Shown piece after piece: positions 53,131-61,516 of a stretch of DNA of 64,000 nt; position 1 is the first letter of the stretch, and every line of letters begins with the position of its first letter. A program made the position numbers and the translations under genes. The notes below the pieces were generated by a model. It was not told the DNA's origin and made no database searches. It saw only the letters and a list, made by a program, of their open reading frames with translations. The DNA is from Bog-756 sp963837805 (GTDB taxonomy: Bacteria; Actinomycetota; Acidimicrobiia; Acidimicrobiales; RAAP-2): NCBI GenBank assembly GCA_963837805.1, contig CAWIOU010000003.1, positions 1 through 64,000 of the forward strand, given 5' to 3'.

Positions 53131-53843
53131 ATCCGGCCAACGGGTCCCTGGCGGTGGTTTCCGGGGCCACCATCCTCGAAGGACGCGACCTCGTTCTCTC
53201 CTTCGGCGAGACCCCAGCCCTCCGTGGAGCGAGTGTTGCCGTGCAGCGTGGCGAGATCGTCGCCGTGATGGGTCCGAGCGGATCGGGGAAGTCGACGCTG
53301 CTCCACTGCCTGGCCGGCATCCTCGTTCCCGACTCCGGCGAGGTCTCCTTCGACGGCCGGCGCCTCGACACGATGCGGGAGGCAGGGCGCTCGAGGATGC
53401 GGCGTGACCGCTTCGGCTTCGTCTTCCAGTTCGGCCAGCTGGTCCCGGAGTTGACCGCCGAGGAGAACGTCGCCCTGCCGCTGTTGCTCGGTGGCACGCA
53501 CCGCGCCGAGGCCCTCCGTGCCGCACGGAGCTGGTTCGACCGCCTCGACCTCAACGGCATGGAGACCCACCGCACCGGCGAGATGTCGGGGGGCCAGGCC
53601 CAGCGCGTCGCCCTGGCGCGTGGCCTCGTCGCCCATCCCGACGTGCTCTTCGCCGACGAGCCGACCGGTTCACTCGACTCGCTCAACGGCGAGATGGTCA
53701 TGGGCCTGTTGACGGGCGCCGCACGCGAGCAGGGATCGACGGTGATCCTCGTCACCCATGAGCCCCGCGTCGCCGCCTACGCCGACCGCGAGGTCATCGT
53801 GCGCGACGGACGGGTGGCCACGCCGGCGGCGGTGGCCCGATGA
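53127..53843 (+). CDS. ABC transporter ATP-binding protein (MacB/LolD class)
   Basis: A 238-residue ATPase: Walker A GPSGSGKST, Q-loop VFQFGQL, signature MSGGQAQR, Walker B VLFADEPTG, H-loop VTHEP. Upstream of the domain there is an extra short N-terminal region (1-20). GTG at 53127 follows GAGGAGG. It overlaps the permease start by four bases (ATGA). It is a second MacB/LolD-type system in the window. Confidence 0.92.
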   Translation: MNPANGSLAVVSGATILEGRDLVLSFGETPALRGASVAVQRGEIVAVMGPSGSGKSTLLHCLAGILVPDSGEVSFDGRRLDTMREAGRSRMRRDRFGFVFQFGQLVPELTAEENVALPLLLGGTHRAEALRAARSWFDRLDLNGMETHRTGEMSGGQAQRVALARGLVAHPDVLFADEPTGSLDSLNGEMVMGLLTGAAREQGSTVILVTHEPRVAAYADREVIVRDGRVATPAAVAR

Positions 53844-56083
53844 TTCGGCTCGGGCTGCGGTTGACACTCGGAAGCGGTCGCGAGGCACTGTTGCGGGTCC
53901 TGGTCACCGCGGCGGCCGTCGCCCTCGGTGTCGGTCTCCTGCTGGCCGCCCTGGCCGGCACCAACGGGTTGCGGGCTCAGTCCGACCGTGGCGGGTGGCT
54001 CGACTCCGCCGCCCAGGCGGTACCGTCCCAAGCGGGCCCGCAGTCCGACCGGCTGTGGTGGCTGTCGAGCACTGATCAGTTCCATCTCCAGGCGATTGAT
54101 CGGGTCGACCTGGCCGCCGCCGGACCGAACGCTCCCGTCCCTCCGGGGATACCGCACCTACCGGGACCGGGCCAGTACTACGTCTCGCCGGCACTGGCCA
54201 CGCTCATCACGTCCGTGCCCGCCGATCAGCTCGGTGACCGGTTCCCCGGACAGCAGGTCGGCACCATCGGCAGCGCGGCGCTGCCGTCCCCGAACTCGCT
54301 GATCATCGTCGTCGGCCACACGGCAGGCCAACTCTCGCAGGCACCGGGTGCCGTCGAGATCGGCGCCATCCAACGCACATCGGCCGACTGCTACGCCTGC
54401 CAGAACGCCGTCGGGAGCGGACCTGTTCTGCAGTTCATCCTGGTCGGCGGAGCCGTCGCGCTCTTGTTGCCGGTGCTGATCCTGATCGCCACGGCGAGCC
54501 GGCTGTCCGCCGCCCGGCGCGAGGAGCGCCTGGCCGCCATGCGACTGGTCGGCGCCACGCCGAGTCAGATTTCTGTCGTCTCCGCGGTGGAGGCAGTGGT
54601 GGCGGCGGTGGCCGGCGTCGCCGCCGGCTTCGCACTTTTCTTCGTGTTCCGACCACTGCTCTATCACGTGCCGTTCACCGGTGCGCCTCTCGCCCAAGGC
54701 GACCTGTCGCTGGACGGGACCGACATCGTGATCGTCCTGATCGGCGTCCCGGTTGCCGCGGTCGTCACCGCCCGGCTGGCGCTCCGCCGGGTCCAGCTAT
54801 CGCCGCTCGGCGTGCAGCGGCGAGCGGCGTCCCGCCCACCGCGCATCGTACGGATCATCCCGCTTCTTGCCGGTATCGCCCTGCTGGCGTACTTCGACGC
54901 CGCCGGCAAGCCGGGTGCCGTCGGCGGCCAGCTTCTCGAGCTGCTCGTGGGCTTCGTGCTCCTCGTCGTCGGTCTGGTCGTGGCCGGACCGTGGTTCACC
55001 ACCGCCGGTTCCCGACTGATGGTCAAGCGGGCCAGCCGCCCCGCCGCGCTCATCGCCGGTCGTCGGCTCCTCGACAATCCCAAGGCGGCCTTCCGGTTCA
55101 TCAGCGGGCTGGTGATCGCCCTCTTCATTGCCAGCGCGGTCGTCGGGGCGCTCAGCTCCGTCACCGCCGACAGCAGCTCCGCGGGAGGAAGCGCGGGGAG
55201 CGACACGCTCGCCGACCCGTTCTGCACCTTCTCCACATCGAATTGTCCCGTCTCCGCCCAGGTTCCTTCAGTCCCAGGGCCGGTCCTCGACGAGCTCCGC
55301 ACGACACCCGGGGTGCGCGCGGTGACGGTCGTCCACCAGAGTCCGTCCCAATCCCAAGCCCCGGGGAGATCATTCGGGGTCGTCACGTGCGTCCAGCTGG
55401 TCAAGACCCCCGCCATCGGCAAGTGCGCTCGGGGAGCGACGGTGGCCAGTGTCGGCTACTTCCTTTCGAACCTCCTCGGACACAACTCGCACGCGTCGAC
55501 GACGGTCTGGCCGTCCGCGCCCCTGTCCGCGGCGGAGGCGGCGCGCCTCCCCGTCGATGCGGTGGTCGTGGCCACGGATGGGTCGGCGGGCTCGGTCGAG
55601 CGGTCCCGGACCTCGCTCGAACGAGCCTTTCCCTTCCAGGGCGGTGGGGTCGCCGTCGATGCCCTCGATCCGTCGACGGCGCGCCTTCTGGTCATGCTCC
55701 AGGACATGACCGAGGTCATCATCGTGGCCAGCCTCATCATCGCCGCCTGCAGTCTGGCCGTGAACATCGCCGCCGGGTTGGGCGAGCGGAAGCGCCCGTT
55801 CAGTTTGCTCAGGCTCACCGGTGTCCCCACCGCGCTCCTCGATCGGGTCGTGGCGCTGGAGAGTGCGCTGCCCCTTCTCCTCGTGTCCGCCGTGTCGCTC
55901 GTCGTCGGCCTCGTGTCAGCCGCGCTGTACCTCCACTCCCAGGTCGGCATCGCCTTCAGCATCCCGGGGATTGCCTTCTGGGCCACCGTCCTGGGTGGAC
56001 TGGGCGCGTCACTGGCCATCATCGCCTCGACGTTCCCGCTGCTCAACCGGATGACGGGACCCGAGGTCGCCCGAAACGACTGA
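53840..56083 (+). CDS. FtsX-family ABC permease
   Basis: A 747-residue permease with an N-terminal helix (about 18-40), a first extracellular domain, an FtsX helix block (about 190-320), further helices (about 335-375 and 420-440), a second external domain with several Cys (DCYAC in the first, CTFSTSNC in the second), and a last FtsX block (about 620-740). It completes the PadR-controlled exporter. Cys pairs could be structural disulphides outside the cell. Substrate unknown. Confidence 0.88.
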   Translation: MIRLGLRLTLGSGREALLRVLVTAAAVALGVGLLLAALAGTNGLRAQSDRGGWLDSAAQAVPSQAGPQSDRLWWLSSTDQFHLQAIDRVDLAAAGPNAPVPPGIPHLPGPGQYYVSPALATLITSVPADQLGDRFPGQQVGTIGSAALPSPNSLIIVVGHTAGQLSQAPGAVEIGAIQRTSADCYACQNAVGSGPVLQFILVGGAVALLLPVLILIATASRLSAARREERLAAMRLVGATPSQISVVSAVEAVVAAVAGVAAGFALFFVFRPLLYHVPFTGAPLAQGDLSLDGTDIVIVLIGVPVAAVVTARLALRRVQLSPLGVQRRAASRPPRIVRIIPLLAGIALLAYFDAAGKPGAVGGQLLELLVGFVLLVVGLVVAGPWFTTAGSRLMVKRASRPAALIAGRRLLDNPKAAFRFISGLVIALFIASAVVGALSSVTADSSSAGGSAGSDTLADPFCTFSTSNCPVSAQVPSVPGPVLDELRTTPGVRAVTVVHQSPSQSQAPGRSFGVVTCVQLVKTPAIGKCARGATVASVGYFLSNLLGHNSHASTTVWPSAPLSAAEAARLPVDAVVVATDGSAGSVERSRTSLERAFPFQGGGVAVDALDPSTARLLVMLQDMTEVIIVASLIIAACSLAVNIAAGLGERKRPFSLLRLTGVPTALLDRVVALESALPLLLVSAVSLVVGLVSAALYLHSQVGIAFSIPGIAFWATVLGGLGASLAIIASTFPLLNRMTGPEVARND

Positions 56084-56165
56084 TCGGAAGGCACCGTATC
56101 CGGGCCGACCTCGCCTGTCGCCTGACCATCGGCAGACCACCCCACTGATCGCAGCCAATCCACTT

Positions 56166-56188
56166 GACTCTCACCATGGGACAGGGTC
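56166..56188. promoter_or_regulatory. MerR-type operator before the MerR-PP2C gene
   Basis: An imperfect dyad GACTCTCACC-ATG-GGACAGGGTC (7 of 10 arm positions match) overlaps a TTGACT -35-like hexamer at 56164-56169, the usual place for MerR-family sites in a stretched spacer. It suggests the gene regulates itself. Confidence 0.5.
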
Positions 56189-56213
56189 CAAGCTTCCTTC
56201 TGTGGATGATCTC

Positions 56214-57281
56214 ATGGCTATCGGAGCGTTCTCGGACCGGTCCGGACTGTCGGCGAAACGGCTGCGAACCTACGCGGCCGAGGGCCTCCTCGCCCCGGCC
56301 GCGGTGGATCCCCGATCGGGATATCGCTACTACTCGACCGATCAGTTGGCCGACGCCCAGTTGATCGACGCTCTGCGGCGAGCGGGTGTGCCACTGGCCG
56401 ACATCCGCGCCTTCAGGCGCCGTCCCTCGTCCGACCAGCTGGATGTCTGGGCCAGACGACTCGAAACCGATGCCCACCACCGCCAGGGTGCCCTGACCCA
56501 TGCCCGCCGTCTTCTCGAAGCAAGTGGAGATCGGGTGATTCCAGTTGCCGAACCAGGTTCCGAGGAGGGACTCATGACCACACTGAGAACCGCGGGTCGC
56601 ACCGACATCGGCCTTCTCCGCGAGAACAACGAAGACGTCATCGTGACCAACGAGCATCTCGTCCTGGTGGCCGACGGGATGGGCGGACACCCGGGGGGCG
56701 AGATCGCCGCCGACGTCGTGGCCGGGGTGGTTCCTGCCGCCTTCACCGGCCTGTCAGGGGAGGAACTCGAAGCCGCGGTACGGGCCGCCAACTGGGCCAT
56801 TCGGGACCGTGCCGTCGCTCAGCCTGCCCTGGAGGGCATGGGCACCACCATCTGCGCGGCCGGTCTTCTCGCCTCGGGACAGGTCGCCCTGGTCAATGTC
56901 GGCGATAGCCGCGCCTATCTGTGGCATGAGGGCGTGCTGAGCCGGTTGACACGGGATCACAGCCTGACCGCCGAACTGATCGAGCGGGGCGAGCTGCAGG
57001 AGGAGAAGGCAGCTGACCATCCCTACTATGGGATCCTCACCCGGGCCCTCGGCGTGGCCTCCGATGTCGACATCGATCGGACCACACTGGTGGTCGAACC
57101 TGGTGACCTGATCGTCATCTGTAGTGACGGACTGTTCACCGAGTTGTCCGGCGAGGAGATCGGGAGCGCCATCGCCGGGGCCGCGGACGTGGCCTCAATC
57201 GTCGACCGGCTGATCGAGAGGGCCATCGCCCACGGAGGCCGGGACAACGTATCCGTCGTGGTCGCCGAGGTGGCGGCCTGA
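56214..57281 (+). CDS. MerR regulator fused to a PP2C phosphatase
   Basis: A 355-residue fusion. The N-terminal MerR winged helix (1-68) has IGAFSDRSGLSAKRLRTYAAEGLL and RYYSTDQLADAQLI, then a helical linker, then a PP2C domain (about 124-355): VADGMGGHPGGE, GMGTTICAA, VGDSRAYLW and GGRDNVSVVV. All PP2C metal motifs look intact, so it should dephosphorylate Ser/Thr proteins while binding DNA. GAGGAGG lies before an in-frame ATG at 56574, which begins MTTLRTAGRTDIG at the phosphatase start, so a free PP2C may also be made. GTG at 56202 is an alternative start. Confidence 0.85.
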   Translation: MAIGAFSDRSGLSAKRLRTYAAEGLLAPAAVDPRSGYRYYSTDQLADAQLIDALRRAGVPLADIRAFRRRPSSDQLDVWARRLETDAHHRQGALTHARRLLEASGDRVIPVAEPGSEEGLMTTLRTAGRTDIGLLRENNEDVIVTNEHLVLVADGMGGHPGGEIAADVVAGVVPAAFTGLSGEELEAAVRAANWAIRDRAVAQPALEGMGTTICAAGLLASGQVALVNVGDSRAYLWHEGVLSRLTRDHSLTAELIERGELQEEKAADHPYYGILTRALGVASDVDIDRTTLVVEPGDLIVICSDGLFTELSGEEIGSAIAGAADVASIVDRLIERAIAHGGRDNVSVVVAEVAA

Positions 57282-57288
57282 CAGCGGG

Positions 57289-58170
57289 TCAACCCCCGAG
57301 GGTGGTGACGGTGCGCTGAAGACAGTCGGGGTCGACGGTTCCCGGCACCAGGATGAACTCGTCGCACCCGGCATCCTCGGCGTCGGCCAGGGCCTGGCAC
57401 ACTCTGGCCGGGGAGCTGAGCTCGACCAGGTCGGCCAACGCCCGGGCCGCCCGCTCCCCGAAGACGGCCAGATAGGCGTGGGTGAACCGCCGAAGGTCCT
57501 CGGCGGCGCCGGGGCCTCCGAGGAGGAAGAACGAGCCGTTGACCAGTCGGGGCCGTTCTGAGCGCCCGGCCTCCTCCCATGCCTCGACGGCCATGGCATT
57601 GGTGGAGGCCATCTCGTCATAGCCGGCGGCGATCGAGAAGCCGGTGATCCCGTCCGCCCACCGGGCGGCGCGGGCCATCGACTTGGGCCCCATGGCTCCG
57701 GCCAACAGCGGTGGTCCTCCCGGCCGGATCGGCGCCGGCCCCACCGGCGAGCCACCGTCGTACGCCGGTTCACCCCGCCACAGCCGGCGGAGCTCGGCGA
57801 CACCCGCGTCGAGCCGGGCGTGTCTGTCGGCGAAGGATGCCCCCACGGCCAGGTAGTCCTGTTGGCGTCCGCCCACTCCGACACCGACCACCAGCCGGCC
57901 GGCGGCCAGGACGTCGAGTGTGGCCAGCTGCTGGGCCAGCAGCGCCGTCGAGTGCAGCGGGAGGACGGTGAGGTTCATGATCACCTCGACCCGTTCGGTC
58001 AGTGCCGCGGCGGCGGTGTTGGTGACCAGGATCTCGGGATTGTGGAACGTGATCCGCTCGCCGGCCGAGATGCTCGAGAAGGGCCCCTCGTCGATCCCCC
58101 GGCACCACTCCATGAGCGTCGACCGGGTGAAGCCCTCGGCCATGGTCGGCAACGCCATCCCCACATCCAC
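57289..58170 (-). CDS. LLM-class (F420-type) oxidoreductase
   Basis: A 293-residue luciferase-like enzyme: TERVEVIMNLTVLPLH, GRLVVGVGVGGRQQDY, GPPLLAGAMGPKSMARAARWADG and SPARVCQALADAEDAGCDEF. The short size and the Gly-rich LVVGVGVGG fit F420-dependent members, which is inference. GTG at 58170 lies seven bases after TAGGGT, so it is probably leaderless. It converges with the MerR-PP2C gene, seven bases between stops. Confidence 0.86.
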   Translation of the reverse strand: MDVGMALPTMAEGFTRSTLMEWCRGIDEGPFSSISAGERITFHNPEILVTNTAAAALTERVEVIMNLTVLPLHSTALLAQQLATLDVLAAGRLVVGVGVGGRQQDYLAVGASFADRHARLDAGVAELRRLWRGEPAYDGGSPVGPAPIRPGGPPLLAGAMGPKSMARAARWADGITGFSIAAGYDEMASTNAMAVEAWEEAGRSERPRLVNGSFFLLGGPGAAEDLRRFTHAYLAVFGERAARALADLVELSSPARVCQALADAEDAGCDEFILVPGTVDPDCLQRTVTTLGG

Positions 58171-58227
58171 GGGCGAGACCCTAGGGGAATCCCGGTCCCG
58201 GGATCGCTGACGATGAGTGGATGCGCC

Positions 58228-58407
58228 CTACTCCGGCTTCAGCATCGACTTGATCTGGCCGCGCAGCTCGGGTCCGTCAGCGTGACCGTGCACATCGGCG
58301 GCGTGCATGGCGGCCGCCCGAATCACCTCGGACTCTTCGCCGGCGATGGTCAACGTGCAGCCACTCTCGCTCGGCATCTCTCGACAGTCGGCAATCATTC
58401 GCGTCAT
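58228..58407 (-). CDS. DUF1059-family small protein
   Basis: A 59-residue protein beginning MTRMIADCREMPSESGCTLT, then IAGEESEVIRAAAMHAADVHGH. The Cys at the start, the ESGC motif and the C-terminal AxxHAxxxH pattern match DUF1059, a small family of unknown function. A strong GGAGGA lies six bases before the ATG. It is downstream of, and on the same strand as, the SnoaL-like gene. Confidence 0.7.
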   Translation of the reverse strand: MTRMIADCREMPSESGCTLTIAGEESEVIRAAAMHAADVHGHADGPELRGQIKSMLKPE

Positions 58408-58498
58408 GGGATCCTCCGTTGGTTTGTTTTTCTGAAACTCCGCTCACTACTCCTGACCTGTGGCCCGATGTCGCGGTAGGACCGGCCGACCGGGACCC

Positions 58499-58858
58499 TC
58501 ACCCCTTCACATACGAAAGCTTCTCGGCCACCCGGCCGTCCTCCACCCGAAAGACATCGATGCCGCGGACGTGACCATCGGCCCACGAGTACCGCCATCG
58601 TTGGACGACCCGATCATCGGCCACGAAGGTCTCCTCCACCTCGAAGTTCGAGTCGGGGTCGTCGAAGATCGGCTGCCACGCCTTCCGGACTGCCGCTCGA
58701 CCCCGGCAGCGCGTGCCGTCGGGAGCGGGACCGGTGCCGTCGAACACACAGTCCTCGGTGGTGAGGGCCATGGTCCTGTCCAGGTCGTGGTCCGACCACG
58801 CGGCGCCGAACGCTTCCACGATCTCGAGAGGTTCCACCGCGCTCTCCTCATGGCTCAC
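58499..58858 (-). CDS. SnoaL/NTF2-like protein
   Basis: A 119-residue alpha+beta barrel protein: VEAFGAAWSDHDLDRTMALTTEDCVFDGTGP and RYSWADGHVRGIDVFRVEDGRVAEKLSYV. It belongs to the SnoaL-like/ketosteroid isomerase superfamily. It is divergent from a TetR gene, with a palindrome between, so it is probably the TetR target, joined by the DUF1059 gene downstream. Substrate unknown. Confidence 0.82.
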   Translation of the reverse strand: MSHEESAVEPLEIVEAFGAAWSDHDLDRTMALTTEDCVFDGTGPAPDGTRCRGRAAVRKAWQPIFDDPDSNFEVEETFVADDRVVQRWRYSWADGHVRGIDVFRVEDGRVAEKLSYVKG

Positions 58859-58871
58859 CTATGCAGTAGTC

Positions 58872-58889
58872 TGACTTACTAGTAGGTCA
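58872..58889. promoter_or_regulatory. TetR operator TGACTTACTAGTAGGTCA
   Basis: An 18-bp palindrome (16 of 18 positions symmetric, centre ACTAGT) halfway between the SnoaL-like and TetR starts. The position suits repression of both genes by the TetR protein. Confidence 0.7.
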
Positions 58890-58905
58890 AAGTCAACGGA
58901 GACCA

Positions 58906-59517
58906 ATGGCAACTCGAAGCCGGGCCGAGGAAGGCAGTACTGCTCAGCAGATCCTGGACGTGGCCGAACGGCTGGTTCAGCGCCAAGGATTCAACGGGTT
59001 CAGCTACGCCGATATCGCGGCCGAGATGGAGCTCACCAAGCCGGCGCTGCACTACCACTTCTCGAGCAAGGGCGAGCTCGGTGAAGCCCTCATCATCCGG
59101 TACTCGGATCGCTTCGCCGAAGCCCTCGCCGCCCTGGACTCCGGAGCGCTGAGGGCTCCGGCCAAGCTCGAGGGCTACGCCGCGCTGTATGTGGAGGTGT
59201 TGCGAAACAGGCGGATGTGCCTCTGCGGCATGCTCGCCGCCGAGTACCAGACACTTCCGCCCCCGATGCGGCGCGCCGTCATCGAATTCTTCAACCGCAA
59301 CGAGGTCTGGCTGGCACGGGTCCTCGACGAAGGCAGGAGCGAGGGTGACCTCACCTTCGACGGTCCCGCCGGGGAGGAGGCCCAAATGATCGTGGGCACA
59401 CTCGAAGGGGCGATGTTGGTGGCCAGGCCCCACGACGACGTGGCCAGGTTCGAGATGGTCGCCCGCCGGCTCGTCCACGAGCTCGTCGTGCGTTCCGACC
59501 GGACCGCAGGGGCCTGA
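58906..59517 (+). CDS. TetR-family transcription regulator
   Basis: A 203-residue repressor. The HTH (about 15-60) reads ILDVAERLVQRQGFNGFSYADIAAEMELTKPALHYHFSSKGELGEAL. The C-terminal ligand domain has a Met/Cys-rich RRMCLCGMLAAEY helix. CGGAG precedes the ATG. An 18-bp palindrome upstream is its likely operator. The ligand is unknown; the conserved CLCGML is common in TetR proteins that control hydrolase or SnoaL-like genes. Confidence 0.92.
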   Translation: MATRSRAEEGSTAQQILDVAERLVQRQGFNGFSYADIAAEMELTKPALHYHFSSKGELGEALIIRYSDRFAEALAALDSGALRAPAKLEGYAALYVEVLRNRRMCLCGMLAAEYQTLPPPMRRAVIEFFNRNEVWLARVLDEGRSEGDLTFDGPAGEEAQMIVGTLEGAMLVARPHDDVARFEMVARRLVHELVVRSDRTAGA

Positions 59518-59545
59518 CGCGTCGACCGCACTGTCGAGCGGGCCG

Positions 59546-60319
59546 TCAGCTCTCGACCTCGATGGTGATCACACTGACCGTCACGCCCGGCTCGCCCACG
59601 TCGATCTGGGAGAAAGCACAACCGGGGATGTCTCGTGGGATCTCCGGGCTCAGTACGTCGAGCCGGTAGGCGGAGGCCGGCGCCACCCACACCGGTATCG
59701 AGGCGATCGAACCGAGTTGTTCGTGATGGTTGTGCCCACAGATGATCAATCGCACGTCCGATCCGGCGACGGCATCTTCGAGGGGCTGGATGTCGAGGAG
59801 CATGATGCGCTCCATCATGCGGATCGGCGAGGCCACCGGCGGGTGATGGACAGCCAGGATGGTTCCGTCGGGAGCGGACGTCGAGAGCACCTGGCCCAGG
59901 AAGTCGGTGGTCTCTTCGGCGAGGAACCCGAACTCCTCATCGGGGACCGAGGAGTCCAGCGAGACGATGCGCAGGTCATTGTGGAAATGGACCTGGTTGA
60001 TCGGCCCGGGCTCCGGTGCCTGCCCGAGCAGGTGCCGGCGGAACTCCGGGCGCCGGTCGTGGTTGCCCGGGAGATAGATCACCGCGGTCCCGGACGCCTC
60101 GGAGGCACCGTCCATGATCTCGGCCAGGTCCTGGTAGCACTCGGCGTCACCGGAGTTGGCCAGATCGCCGGTGAGCACGAACACGTCCGGATGGAGCCCC
60201 ACCTCGTCCAGCCTCCGGAGTCCGGTCACCAGGTTGTCCCGCGGGTCCCGACCGTGGAGCAGCGTCCCGTTGGGCATCAGGTGCACGTCGGTGATCTGGA
60301 CGAGCAGGTGTCCGGTCAT
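59546..60319 (-). CDS. CpdA-like metallophosphoesterase
   Basis: A 257-residue calcineurin-like phosphoesterase. The metal sites are ITDVHL (a D-x-H variant), TGDLANSGD, PGNHDRR, VHHPPV and CGHNHHEQ, the five canonical blocks of class III cyclic nucleotide phosphodiesterases. The likely reaction is cAMP or another phosphodiester hydrolysis; the presence of a Crp/Fnr-like protein in the window makes cAMP possible. It overlaps the upstream MmcQ-like gene by four bases (ATGA). Confidence 0.88.
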   Translation of the reverse strand: MTGHLLVQITDVHLMPNGTLLHGRDPRDNLVTGLRRLDEVGLHPDVFVLTGDLANSGDAECYQDLAEIMDGASEASGTAVIYLPGNHDRRPEFRRHLLGQAPEPGPINQVHFHNDLRIVSLDSSVPDEEFGFLAEETTDFLGQVLSTSAPDGTILAVHHPPVASPIRMMERIMLLDIQPLEDAVAGSDVRLIICGHNHHEQLGSIASIPVWVAPASAYRLDVLSPEIPRDIPGCAFSQIDVGEPGVTVSVITIEVES

Positions 60320-60840
60320 CCCATCCCCGATCGACGGTCGCTCAACGCGGGCTCACGTCGCGTGCTCTGAGCATCGGGCGGCCGTCGGCCGAGGCCGTGG
60401 ACGTCGCCGGTCCCCGTCTTCGGCCCGGGATGGGCCGCCAGCCACGCCTTTCCCCGGGCCGACGACGCCCGTGACAACCAGGCATCCTCGATGACCTCGG
60501 CCAACTCCTGCCGGGTGAGCTCCCTGATCCGACTGGCCCGCAACAGCACGGAATTGTGGCCGTCGAAGTGTTGGGTGGTGAAGAACGGCGAGGCCTCGTC
60601 CTGAACCAGCGCTCGCTTGTCGAACTCGGACGGCACCCAGAAGACGATGACATCCGGGTACCGCTCCCCGGTGTCCGGATCGACGGCATCGGGTCGGGGG
60701 TTGCGGAAGAACACGAATGACTTCTGGCCCACCTGGTAGACCGGATTGCCACCGGGACCGTTCACGACCGTCACATGGGGCATCGCCGTGGCGAGATCGT
60801 GCACGTCCTCGATGCGTGCCTTCCTTCGTCCACCCGACAC
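60316..60840 (-). CDS. MmcQ/YjbR-like DNA-binding-fold protein
   Basis: About 174 residues. The YjbR/MmcQ core (about 10-125) has KARIEDVHDLATAMPHVTV, SFVFFRNPRPDA and a C-terminal helix with RELTRQELAEVIEDAWLSR. The family has a CyaY-like fold and is mostly uncharacterised. The last 30 residues are basic and disordered. GTG at 60840 is chosen from where conservation begins. It leads into the CpdA-like gene by overlap and is divergent from an XRE gene, with two related inverted repeats between. Confidence 0.78.
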   Translation of the reverse strand: MSGGRRKARIEDVHDLATAMPHVTVVNGPGGNPVYQVGQKSFVFFRNPRPDAVDPDTGERYPDVIVFWVPSEFDKRALVQDEASPFFTTQHFDGHNSVLLRASRIRELTRQELAEVIEDAWLSRASSARGKAWLAAHPGPKTGTGDVHGLGRRPPDAQSTRREPALSDRRSGMG

Positions 60841-60948
60841 ACCCTGATCTTGACACGACGGCGCAGCCGGGGACCGGAGGGGACGCTGTCGGATCTCCGG
60901 GGGCGGCTGCGCCCGTATCCAGGTCCTCACACCTACACGCTCCGTGTT

Positions 60949-60966
60949 AACTACATCGATGTAGTT
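60949..60966. promoter_or_regulatory. Perfect 18-bp palindrome AACTACATCGATGTAGTT
   Basis: Centred in the divergent MmcQ-XRE region. Its half-site ACTAC/GTAGT recurs in a second inverted repeat at the XRE start. The spacing between half-sites is 6 bases here and 9 there. Confidence 0.7.
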
Positions 60967-61018
60967 CGACAATTCGTCGGGATTTCCGACGCCCCGCCCT
61001 TGTGGACACCACCAGCCA

Positions 61019-61041
61019 CCACTACCGTGAACAAGTAGTGG
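61019..61041. promoter_or_regulatory. Inverted repeat CCACTAC-N9-GTAGTGG over the XRE start
   Basis: Seven-base arms flank CGTGAACAA. The right arm contains the GTG start codon at 61038 and the left arm overlaps a TACCGT -10-like box, so protein bound here would block the XRE promoter and start. The ACTAC...GTAGT half-sites match the palindrome at 60949-60966. Confidence 0.6.
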
Positions 61042-61445
61042 ATACAAATGAGTACTCAGTAGAGCCTCCCGACGTGCTGGCCGGACGGATCCGGGGCTAC
61101 CGGCTCAGGCGCGGGGTCACCCAACGGGACCTGGCCGACCAACTGGGCGTGACCCAGCAGTCGGTGGCCCGATGGGAGCAGGGATCGCCGCCGAGGAGGT
61201 ACATGCTCCGGATCATCGAGTCACTGCTCGACGGAGAAGCAGGCGGCGACCAACCCACCGATCTGGCCGAGATCATCGGCATCCGGCCCCCCGCCGTGGC
61301 GCCCGTCCGATCGGCTGACATCGACGGTGCCCGGAAGATCTACGTGCAGGGGTGCCTCAAGCTCCTCGAGCGCGGCGAGCGCCTACCGAACCGAGTCCTC
61401 CTGTTGTTGGCCGACGAACTCGGTTGGACCGAGGACGATTCCTGA
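61038..61445 (+). CDS. XRE-family transcription regulator
   Basis: A 135-residue regulator. The HTH (about 17-65) reads LAGRIRGYRLRRGVTQRDLADQLGVTQQSVARWEQGS. A charged linker and a C-terminal helical region (about 95-130) follow, with a single Cys in YVQGCLKLL. GTG at 61038 lies inside an inverted repeat; an upstream GTG at 61002 would add 12 residues and is less likely. Two related operators in front suggest autoregulation and control of the divergent genes. Confidence 0.85.
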   Translation: MDTNEYSVEPPDVLAGRIRGYRLRRGVTQRDLADQLGVTQQSVARWEQGSPPRRYMLRIIESLLDGEAGGDQPTDLAEIIGIRPPAVAPVRSADIDGARKIYVQGCLKLLERGERLPNRVLLLLADELGWTEDDS

Positions 61446-61516
61446 ACCGGTCGTCGGAGTAGGGCGGAGTGGCGCAGGTTAAGGTTCCGCGTTCCGTTGC
61501 GGAAGGGAGACTGGCC

